From: Sulfitobacter sp. EhC04
GTDB taxonomy: Bacteria > Pseudomonadota > Alphaproteobacteria > Rhodobacterales > Rhodobacteraceae
Reading direction: 5' to 3'
Length of the DNA stretch: 64,000 nt
Assembly (NCBI RefSeq): GCF_001650875.1
Contig: NZ_LXYI01000034.1
Location: forward strand, 106,412 to 170,411
Positions 58,255 through 64,000 of this stretch are shown piece after piece (the first letter of the stretch is position 1; the number at the start of each line of letters is the position of its first letter). A program made the translations under genes and the position numbers. Under the pieces are notes generated by a model, which worked only from the letters and a program-made list of their open reading frames with translations, was not told the origin of the DNA and did not search any database.

Positions 58255-58599
58255 GGGGCTCTCCAGTTTTTAATCCTTACTTTTTTGATCAGATACCAGA
58301 CTGAACAAAGGATGCAACAATACTTATCGAAATACTCGGAAATACCCCGGCAGTGGGAAATGTGGCTGGCGGACAAGGATAAGCCGCTGCGGCATTTGAT
58401 AGGCCGTCGTCCTGTGGGCTGTGTGGCACTCCTCCCGGATCGCGTAGTTTGGCCGGGCGGAAGGACGGGACAGGCCGTCGGTGGCGGGTGTGGATTTCAA
58501 GGCAGCAAGGCAGCAAGGCAGCAAGGCAGCAAGGCAGCAGTCTAGCGGATCACTGTCTGACCAATCACCGCAACCCCCCGGTTCCGGCGGCACCTTACA
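58255..58599. other. Gene-free stretch between iron-binding protein and phnM
   Basis: No supported gene. The part next to 58254 is A/T-rich (around 58262-58330) and should hold the promoter of the iron-binding protein gene; no clear Fur, Irr or RirA box was found by eye. The only repeated structure is the octamer array at 58499-58538. A short plus-strand frame running through the array has no ribosome site or family match. Confidence 0.6.
58499..58538. repeat. Tandem octamer array (AAGGCAGC)5
   Basis: Five exact copies of the 8-bp unit AAGGCAGC in a row, followed by a partial AG. Length changes by slippage are expected. It is 62 bp downstream of phnM and about 245 bp upstream of the iron-binding protein gene, not inside a supported gene. 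Confidence 0.85.
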
Positions 58600-59745
58600 T
58601 CACGACACCCGCGCGCCCTGCACCCAGACCGCCTTGACCACCGGATGATGCCCCAATGTCGCGAAACGCACCAGATCGGCGCGCCTGCCGACCTCCAGCG
58701 CCCCGCGATCCTCCAGCCCGACATGACGCGCGGGATTGGCGGTGACCGTGGCCAGCGCGCGGGGCAGATCACCCCATATCTCGTTCAGCATCAGCGCGCC
58801 CTGCATCAGCGCGGCGGGCACATAGTCGGACGACAGGATGTCCAGCCGGTCCCCTTCCGCCAGCTCCCGCGCCGCCACATTGCCCGAATGGGACCCGCCC
58901 CTGACCAGGTTCGGCGCGCCCATGATCGTGGCAATCCCCTGCCTGTGGCAGGCTTCGGCGGCCTCTACCGTGGTGGGAAATTCCGCGATGCTCACGCCCT
59001 GCGCATGGCTCTTGTCTACCTGCGCCGCAGTGGTGTCGTCATGGCTGGCCAGCGTGGCCCCGTACCGCTTTGCGGCGGCCACAGCGGCGCTCTCATGGGC
59101 CGCCCCCAGCCGGGCCTGAAGCCCGTAAAGAAAATCGCGGTATTCGTCGAACCCTTCGGCGGACATGCCGTGTTTGCCGCAAACATAGTCCCTGAACTTG
59201 CCCAGGTCGCGAAACTGCCGCTGCCCCGGCGTGTGATCCATCAGCGAGACAATCCCGATCTTGTCCGCCGGTCCGAATTCCGCCATCTCCTCCACCAGTG
59301 TTTCCGAACAGATCTCGGCCCGCAGGTGAATGTGGTGGCTGATCTTCAGCACCCCCGCCCCCCGCATTTCCAGGATTTCATCCGCCATCTGGCGCGCATA
59401 TTTGCCGTACCGCCTGCTGCTGGACGACACGATGGAGCCCACGCGGATCGCGTCAAACACCGTGGTGATCCCGGTGCCCGCCAGCTCGCGGTCATGCGCC
59501 AGAATGGCGGCGCGATGCGGCCAGTCCACCTTGGGCCGGGGCGTCATGTGGCGCTCAAGGTTGTCGGTATGCAATTCGATCAATCCGGGGCAAAGGTAAT
59601 CTCCACCACAGTCCTGCGCGCCGGTCGCCGCGCTGCCCCCGTGAGAGATATCGGCGATCAGCCCCTCCTTCACCAGAAGCGATCCCTCGATCACCTCTGT
59701 CGGCAGGACGATCCTGGCATTTGTCAAAACGGTCTCTTGTGTCAT
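58600..59745 (-). CDS. phnM: PhnM, alpha-D-ribose 1-methylphosphonate 5-triphosphate diphosphatase
   Basis: 381-aa amidohydrolase-superfamily enzyme of the C-P lyase pathway that removes pyrophosphate from the ribose-phosphonate triphosphate before PhnJ acts. Motifs are CPGLIELHTDNLERHMTPRP (about 56-75), HDDTTAAQV in the middle and the C-terminal NPARHVGLEDRGALEVGRRA. ATG at 59745 is chosen by domain start (MTQETVLTNARI). It reads away from the divergent DUF1045 gene across a 56-bp gap. Confidence 0.93.
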   Translation of the reverse strand: MTQETVLTNARIVLPTEVIEGSLLVKEGLIADISHGGSAATGAQDCGGDYLCPGLIELHTDNLERHMTPRPKVDWPHRAAILAHDRELAGTGITTVFDAIRVGSIVSSSSRRYGKYARQMADEILEMRGAGVLKISHHIHLRAEICSETLVEEMAEFGPADKIGIVSLMDHTPGQRQFRDLGKFRDYVCGKHGMSAEGFDEYRDFLYGLQARLGAAHESAAVAAAKRYGATLASHDDTTAAQVDKSHAQGVSIAEFPTTVEAAEACHRQGIATIMGAPNLVRGGSHSGNVAARELAEGDRLDILSSDYVPAALMQGALMLNEIWGDLPRALATVTANPARHVGLEDRGALEVGRRADLVRFATLGHHPVVKAVWVQGARVS

Positions 59746-59801
59746 AGCAACGTCACATCTGAATGGCACGGCTTGCGCGTGCCAGTTGAAAGGAAGGGTT
59801 C

Positions 59802-60470
59802 ATGTTCAAACGGTTTGCGGTCTATTTCACACCCCAGGGTGCCTTGGCGGACAAAGGGGCCGCATGGCTGGGGTGGGATATCGCATCGGGCTGCGCCGCT
59901 GACCACCCGCAAGTCGCCGGGCTGGATCTTGCCAGCCTGACGGCGACACCGCGCAAATATGGGTTCCACGCCACGATCAAACCGCCCTTTGTCCTTGCGG
60001 CAGGCACCGATGTCGCAGGTCTGTCGCAGGCTCTGGCGCGGTTCTGCACCCATTTTGCTCCGGTCAGACTGGATGGGCTCAAGGCAGCACAGATGGGCGG
60101 TTTCCTCGCCCTGACTCCGGTTGGGGATCAGGCGCAGTTGAACAACCTGGCGGGTGAGGCGGTGATGCAGCTCGACCGGTTTCGCGCGCCGCCCGGTGCA
60201 GATGAACTGGCGCGCCGCCGGGCGCGCCACCTGACACCGCAGCAGGAGCGGAACCTGCGCGAATGGGGTTACCCCCATGTGCTGGACGCCTTCCGGTTCC
60301 ACATGACCCTGAGCGGACGGGTGGAGCAGCCGAAACAAACTCTCCCGCTGGTCGCCGCGCATTTCGCAGACTGCCTGCCGCAGCCGTTTCTGCTGGACAG
60401 CCTGACCCTGGCGGGAGAGCGTCATGACGGGATGTTCGAGGCCCTGCAACGCTATGCCCTCACCGGATAA
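59802..60470 (+). CDS. DUF1045 phosphonate-locus protein (2H phosphoesterase-like)
   Basis: 222-aa protein of the DUF1045 family, regularly found in C-P lyase loci. Two HxT/S motifs of the 2H phosphoesterase type are visible: FHATIKPPF (about 65-73) and FHMTLSGRV (about 166-174). Members may hydrolyse cyclic ribose phosphates formed by the C-P lyase route. It is the only plus-strand gene in the phn region and overlaps the end of phnN by 19 bp. Confidence 0.85.
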   Translation: MFKRFAVYFTPQGALADKGAAWLGWDIASGCAADHPQVAGLDLASLTATPRKYGFHATIKPPFVLAAGTDVAGLSQALARFCTHFAPVRLDGLKAAQMGGFLALTPVGDQAQLNNLAGEAVMQLDRFRAPPGADELARRRARHLTPQQERNLREWGYPHVLDAFRFHMTLSGRVEQPKQTLPLVAAHFADCLPQPFLLDSLTLAGERHDGMFEALQRYALTG

Positions 60471-60997
60471 AGTGCCGCCAGCGCGCGAGCAACAGTGTCC
60501 GGCAGCGCGCCGGAGTTGTCGATCCGCGTGGCGCTGATTCCCGCAGGCAGGGCGAAATCCGCCCGTGCCAGCCGGGTCTCTATCTGGGCCGCATTCTCGC
60601 GCTGACGGGCGCGCAGACGCGCCTCCAGCACTTCCGGCGTTGCGGTCAGCGACAGAACCTCAAAGCGCTCGAAAAGCGCTTGCGCCATTGGCAGGACAGA
60701 CCGCGACAGGTTGGCCAGCACATCCTGCCCGCGCGCCATCTCATCCACGACCCCGGCGGGGATGCCATAGCGCAACCCGTGGGCCTGCCACTGCAACACA
60801 AAAGCCTCCTGCGCCACGCGCCGCGCAAATTCGGCATCGCTCACGGCGTCGAAATCCTCGCCCCCCGCATCCGCCGACCGGGTGATGACCCGGCGGACGG
60901 CGACAAGGGACGGCGCCTGCGCCACCATCCCGGCCATGACGGAATCCTTGCCGACCCCCGAAGGGCCGACAACAGCGATGAAGCGTCCGATGCTCAT
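60452..60997 (-). CDS. phnN: PhnN, ribose 1,5-bisphosphokinase
   Basis: 181-aa P-loop kinase of the guanylate-kinase type that converts ribose 1,5-bisphosphate into PRPP, the final step of the C-P lyase route. Walker A is VGPSGVGKDSV (about 10-20). The ATG overlaps the phnL stop by 4 bp, and the 3' end overlaps the convergent DUF1045 gene by 19 bp. Confidence 0.92.
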   Translation of the reverse strand: MSIGRFIAVVGPSGVGKDSVMAGMVAQAPSLVAVRRVITRSADAGGEDFDAVSDAEFARRVAQEAFVLQWQAHGLRYGIPAGVVDEMARGQDVLANLSRSVLPMAQALFERFEVLSLTATPEVLEARLRARQRENAAQIETRLARADFALPAGISATRIDNSGALPDTVARALAALYPVRA

Positions 60998-61677
60998 GCC
61001 AGTCCGGGGGTAAAGCGGGCCACGTCCACCTCACGGTCACAGACCCTGCGCCGCGCCGCCTCATCGTGGAAGATCCCGACAATGGCTGCCCCGCGCGCCT
61101 TGGCCTCTTCGATCAGCGCCAGCACAACCTCCCGGTTGCCCGCATCAAGGCTTGCCGTCGGCTCGTCCAGCAGCAGCGCCGGATAGGCATAGGCAAAGCC
61201 GCGCGCGATGTTCACCCGCTGTTGTTCACCCCCCGAGAACGTCGTCGGGCTGAGCGTCCAAAGATGCCGGGGTATGTTCAACCGCTCCAGAAGGTCCCGC
61301 GCCCGCGCCCCGGCGCTCTCCGGGGCGCAGCCCGTGCGCAGCAATGGTTCTGCGACCACGTCCAGCGTGGACACCCGCGGCACCACCCGCAGGAACTGGC
61401 TGACATAGCCCAGCCTGTCCCGGCGCAGCGCCAGGATCTCGCGCGGTTCGGCGCGGGCCACATCGACCCCGCCAATCCGGATATGGCCCGAGGCCGCCAG
61501 GTAATTCCCGTAAAGCATGCGCATCAGGGTCGACTTCCCGGCACCGGAGGCCCCGATCAGCCCGACGCATTCGCCCGGTGCGACGTCAAACTGCGCATCC
61601 TGCATCACCGGGATGACCGCGCCACCCTGGTTGTGCAGGGTGAAGGACTTGCAGAGTTTCTCAACTTGGATCATCAT
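60994..61677 (-). CDS. phnL: PhnL, ABC-type ATPase of the C-P lyase complex
   Basis: 227-aa ABC ATPase needed for the C-P lyase reaction, not for transport. Walker A is GASGAGKSTLM (about 42-52), signature SGGEQQRVNIARG, Walker B ALLLDEPTASLD. The Q-loop region YVSQFLRVVPRVSTLDVV is typical of PhnL. Two methionines open the frame; the second (61674) is equally possible. A hairpin lies in the 47-bp gap to phnK. Confidence 0.93.
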   Translation of the reverse strand: MMIQVEKLCKSFTLHNQGGAVIPVMQDAQFDVAPGECVGLIGASGAGKSTLMRMLYGNYLAASGHIRIGGVDVARAEPREILALRRDRLGYVSQFLRVVPRVSTLDVVAEPLLRTGCAPESAGARARDLLERLNIPRHLWTLSPTTFSGGEQQRVNIARGFAYAYPALLLDEPTASLDAGNREVVLALIEEAKARGAAIVGIFHDEAARRRVCDREVDVARFTPGLA

Positions 61678-61702
61678 ATTAACCTGTTGTTAACAAACAG
61701 AA

Positions 61703-61721
61703 AGGTTTCGCGGCGAAACCT
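61703..61721 (-). terminator. Hairpin between phnK and phnL
   Basis: AGGTTTCG and CGAAACCT form an 8-bp stem around CGG; on the minus strand it is followed by TTCTGTTTGTT. It could reduce transcription from phnK into phnL, or mark an mRNA processing point. A near-palindrome around GTTAAC (61684-61700) is adjacent. Confidence 0.4.
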
Positions 61722-61724
61722 GTC

Positions 61725-62495
61725 TCATACCTGGAGGACCGAAGAGACCAGCAGTTGCGTATAGCCATGCTGGGGATCATCCAGCACCTGGTCCGTCAGG
61801 CCGGTCTCGACCACATGACCGTCTTTCATTACCATCAGCCGGTCGGCCAACAGCCGCACCACGGCAAGGTCATGGGTCACGATGATGGCACTCAATCCCA
61901 TCTCGCGGACCAGACCCCGCATCAGATCAAGCAACCGGGCCTGCACCGAAACATCAAGCCCCCCCGTCGGCTCGTCCATGAACACCAGCCGTGGCCCGGT
62001 GACCAGGTTGCGCGCAATCTGCAACCGCTGCTGCATGCCCCCCGAAAAGGCGCTGGGGCGGTCGTCGATCCGATCGGCGGCAATCTCCACCCGGCCCAGC
62101 CAGTCCGTCGCGGTGTTGCGGATATCGCCATAATGGCGTGCGCCCACCGCCATCAATCGCTCACCCACATTGCCGCCGGCACTCACGTTCATGCGCAGCC
62201 CGTCGCGGGCATGCTGATGGACAAAGGCCCAGTCGGTGCGCCCCAGCATGCGCCGCTCCGGTTCGTTCATCGTCACGGTATCGCGCAATCCATCGGCGCG
62301 GGTATCAAACCGGACCGCACCGGCGTCGGGCGGCAAATGCCCTGCCAGACAATTGAGCAGTGTCGACTTGCCCGATCCGCTTTCACCGACGATGCCCATG
62401 ACCTCGCCCGGATAGAGGTCGAACGACACATCCGTGCAGCCGATCCGCGCACCATAGAATTTCGAAACGGCTTCAACCTGCAACAACGGGGTCAT
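61725..62495 (-). CDS. phnK: PhnK, ABC-type ATPase of the C-P lyase complex
   Basis: 256-aa ABC ATPase that docks on the PhnGHIJ core. Walker A is GESGSGKSTLL (about 37-47), signature SGGMQQRLQIARNL, Walker B VFMDEPTGGLDVS. The frame is open to 62579, but the ATG at 62495 overlaps the phnJ stop (ATGA) and follows GGAGG. Resemblance to DppD-type ATPases is normal for PhnK. Confidence 0.93.
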   Translation of the reverse strand: MTPLLQVEAVSKFYGARIGCTDVSFDLYPGEVMGIVGESGSGKSTLLNCLAGHLPPDAGAVRFDTRADGLRDTVTMNEPERRMLGRTDWAFVHQHARDGLRMNVSAGGNVGERLMAVGARHYGDIRNTATDWLGRVEIAADRIDDRPSAFSGGMQQRLQIARNLVTGPRLVFMDEPTGGLDVSVQARLLDLMRGLVREMGLSAIIVTHDLAVVRLLADRLMVMKDGHVVETGLTDQVLDDPQHGYTQLLVSSVLQV

Positions 62496-63367
62496 GCCAC
62501 ATCCTCCTTCACCGGAACACCCTGGGCGCCCACATGGCCTGCCGCGCGGCGGGTACTGCAATAATCGGTGTCCGAACACATGAACAATCGCCCCCCCGCG
62601 TCATCGACAATCAGCTCATCGAGATAGCTGTCCACGGCCCCACAAAGATCGCAGGCATGATCCGCCTTGCTGGCCTCAAAGGGGAAATCCTCGAAATCAA
62701 GGCTGACGACCTGCGTATGGGGTGGCAATGCATAGATACGCTGCTCGCGCCCCGCGCCGAACAGCTGGATGGCATCCATGGTCAGTTTCGGATTGTCGAA
62801 TTTCGGGATCGGCGAAGGGTCCATGACATAGCGCCCTTCGACCTTGACCGGATAGGCATAAGCGGTGGCAATCGCCCCGTGCTGGCTGATGTCCTCGTAA
62901 AGCTTGACATGCATCAGCCCGTATTCTTCCAGACTGTGCATCTTGCGGGTCTCGACCTCCGAAGGCTCCAGGAACCGCAGAGGCTCGGGGATCGGGACCT
63001 GATAGACAAGGATCTGGTCCGCGCGCAGTGGCATTTCGGGAATGCGGTGACGGGTCTGAATCACGCTGGCCTTTGCGGTGTCGTCGGTCACGGCCACCCC
63101 TGCGGTCTTTTCGAAAAAGCGGCGGATGGACACGGCATTGGTGGTGTCATCCGCGCCCTGGTCAATGACCTTGAAGGTGTCGTCGGGCACCAAAACCGCC
63201 GCTGAAACCTGCACGCCGCCGGTGCCCCAACCATAGGGCATCGGCATCTCGCGGCTTGCAAAAGGCACCTGATATCCGGGAATCGCCAGTCCCTTGAGGA
63301 TCGCTCGGCGGATCATCCGCTTGGTCTGCTCATCGAGATAGGCAAAGTTATAGGCTGAAACAGTCAT
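62492..63367 (-). CDS. phnJ: PhnJ, radical-SAM carbon-phosphorus lyase
   Basis: 291-aa catalytic subunit that breaks the C-P bond of ribose-1-phosphonate 5-phosphate. The four essential cysteines are present with exact spacing: Cys239, Cys242 and Cys264 (cluster ligands) and Cys270 (thiyl radical) in ACDLCGAVDSY and FMCSDTDYC. The start MTVSAYNFAYLDEQTKR at 63367 is the conserved PhnJ beginning; further upstream in-frame codons are not. Upstream there is a DUF559 gene and not phnI, which is unusual. Confidence 0.95.
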   Translation of the reverse strand: MTVSAYNFAYLDEQTKRMIRRAILKGLAIPGYQVPFASREMPMPYGWGTGGVQVSAAVLVPDDTFKVIDQGADDTTNAVSIRRFFEKTAGVAVTDDTAKASVIQTRHRIPEMPLRADQILVYQVPIPEPLRFLEPSEVETRKMHSLEEYGLMHVKLYEDISQHGAIATAYAYPVKVEGRYVMDPSPIPKFDNPKLTMDAIQLFGAGREQRIYALPPHTQVVSLDFEDFPFEASKADHACDLCGAVDSYLDELIVDDAGGRLFMCSDTDYCSTRRAAGHVGAQGVPVKEDVA

Positions 63368-63437
63368 GCGAAACGCCGCTCCTGTCTGACTTGAAAACTG
63401 AAAGGTGCAGGTCGAAGCGCGCATCGGCGTGGCTGCG

Positions 63438-63827
63438 TCAATATCTGCGATGCGCGATCCCGGCGATCTCTGTCAGCACATTGCCCAAGTCGTTCTCGAC
63501 CTGCGCGCGGGTAAGGCGGACCACACCATAGCCCAGTGCCTGCAACGCCATGTCCCGCTGGACCAGCAAACTTCGATGTTGGGCCAGCCCGGTGACCTCC
63601 ACCACCAGCCGCGCCGCAGGACACAGGAAGTCCACGACGTAAGGTCCCAAGGGCGCTTTGCGGCGAAACTTCAAACCAGCCACCTGCCGGTTGCGCAACG
63701 CCTGCCAGACCTTGTCTTCGGGCGCTGTCATCCAACGACGCTGCGCACGTGCCTTGCTGATCTGCGGCTTGGTTCTGCCCATCCGGGCAGCGTGGCATCG
63801 AAATCGTGAACCATCGGTTAAGAACAC
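63438..63827 (-). CDS. DUF559 (Vsr-like) nuclease-fold protein
   Basis: 129-aa protein of the DUF559 endonuclease-like family (an internal ATG at 63782 would give 114 aa). Family blocks are LRNRQVAGLKFRRKAPLGPY, VVDFLCPAARLVVEVTG and ALGYGVVRLTRAQVENDLG. The second block usually reads VEVDG with an aspartate; here it is VEVTG, so catalytic competence is doubtful. It lies upstream of phnJ and is followed, towards the window end, by two long palindromes. DUF559 genes are commonly solitary inserts; the function is unknown. Confidence 0.75.
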   Translation of the reverse strand: MFLTDGSRFRCHAARMGRTKPQISKARAQRRWMTAPEDKVWQALRNRQVAGLKFRRKAPLGPYVVDFLCPAARLVVEVTGLAQHRSLLVQRDMALQALGYGVVRLTRAQVENDLGNVLTEIAGIAHRRY

Positions 63828-63876
63828 AAGAATCTTGCCGCAATTTCTTGCCAGACCAAAACCCCCTCACCCCCGG

Positions 63877-63900
63877 CCCCTCTCCCCTCGGGGAGAGGGG
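63877..63900. repeat. CCCCTCTCCCC palindrome upstream of the DUF559 gene
   Basis: CCCCTCTCCCC (63877-63887), TC, GGGGAGAGGGG (63890-63900): an 11-bp perfect stem with a 2-nt loop. The same GGGGAGAGGG core is repeated in the larger palindrome at the window end. Confidence 0.75.
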
Positions 63901-63952
63901 AGCCACGCTATCGCCGATGGCACATCCTGTTGTTTCACGAGGTGTGCTGCCT

Positions 63953-64000
63953 GGGGTACGGTGTCCCCTCTCCCCAAGGGGAGAGGGGGCACCGTACCCC
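63953..64000. repeat. 23-bp near-perfect inverted repeat at the window edge
   Basis: Arms 63953-63975 and 63978-64000 match at 22 of 23 positions around AA (start GGGGTACGGTG, inner core CCCCTCTCCCC). It may continue past the window. With 63877-63900 it brackets a 52-bp segment of no recognised content. Confidence 0.75.

Noticed and set aside
58449..58637. Short plus-strand frame through the octamer array as a phase-variable gene
   Set aside because: There is no ribosome site, no recognisable product and a low-complexity translation; the array is better treated as intergenic.

Overview
The window is high-GC chromosomal DNA of a Roseobacter-type alphaproteobacterium (Rhodobacterales). The evidence is a complete thiosulfate-oxidising sox cluster in the Paracoccus order (soxRS / soxVWXYZABCDEF), several TRAP transporters, a C-P lyase operon with a DUF1045 gene, and the GGGGC-TTT-GCCCC style intergenic hairpins common in this group. 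No rRNA, tRNA, CRISPR array, phage gene or complete insertion sequence was seen. Genes are densely packed, mostly with ATGA or TGATG overlaps.

Layout. (1) 210-6067, minus strand: a peptide/opine-type ABC importer (dual ATPase, solute-binding protein, two permeases). (2) 6215-6697: a small methyltransferase whose stop codon is the insertion point of a 262-bp MITE-like element (6697-6958), followed by a long perfect hairpin. (3) 7495-15474, plus strand: an IclR regulator and a beta-oxidation operon resembling the pimeloyl-CoA (pim) cluster: fused hydratase/dehydrogenase, two acyl-CoA dehydrogenases, thioesterase, hydratase and CoA ligase, with no thiolase. (4) 15485-22027: ribulose-phosphate epimerase, an MmgE/PrpD protein, two PLP aminotransferases, a 3-hydroxyacyl-CoA dehydrogenase-type enzyme and an opine dehydrogenase-type enzyme. 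(5) 22071-39096: a catabolic island with two complete TRAP transporters converging on an Asp/Glu-racemase-fold protein, a MarR regulator, a Rieske oxygenase (alpha and beta), a KRCGH-type carbon-carbon lyase, an isochorismatase-fold hydrolase, HyuA/HyuB hydantoinase/oxoprolinase subunits and a divergent LeuC/LeuD-type hydro-lyase. Five copies of a 16-bp motif (consensus ATRTGCATTTTCATNN) sit in its promoters, so it looks like one regulon. (6) 39314-41805: glycerate 2-kinase and UDP-glucose dehydrogenase. (7) 41968-55896: the sox locus with soxT, soxR, soxS, soxV to soxF, two accessory genes and a SoxG/H-type metallohydrolase. Four promoters carry a shared 19-bp motif that I read as the SoxR operator. 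(8) 55976-58254: an iron/haem group (IsdG-type monooxygenase, ChaN-like protein, ferric-iron binding protein). (9) 58600-63827: part of a phosphonate C-P lyase locus (phnM, DUF1045, phnN, phnL, phnK, phnJ), with a DUF559 nuclease-like gene and strong palindromes upstream of phnJ where phnI/H/G would be expected.

The best candidate for an undescribed system is region 5. Its enzymes suggest ring oxygenation, ATP-dependent opening of a cyclic amide or imide, hydration of an unsaturated diacid and cleavage of the resulting malate-type acid. Two of its proteins (isochorismatase fold and racemase fold) have lost the catalytic cysteines of their families. The second notable discovery is a pair of diverged MITE-like elements of nearly equal size, each inserted at the TA of a TAG stop codon (methyltransferase gene and soxR).
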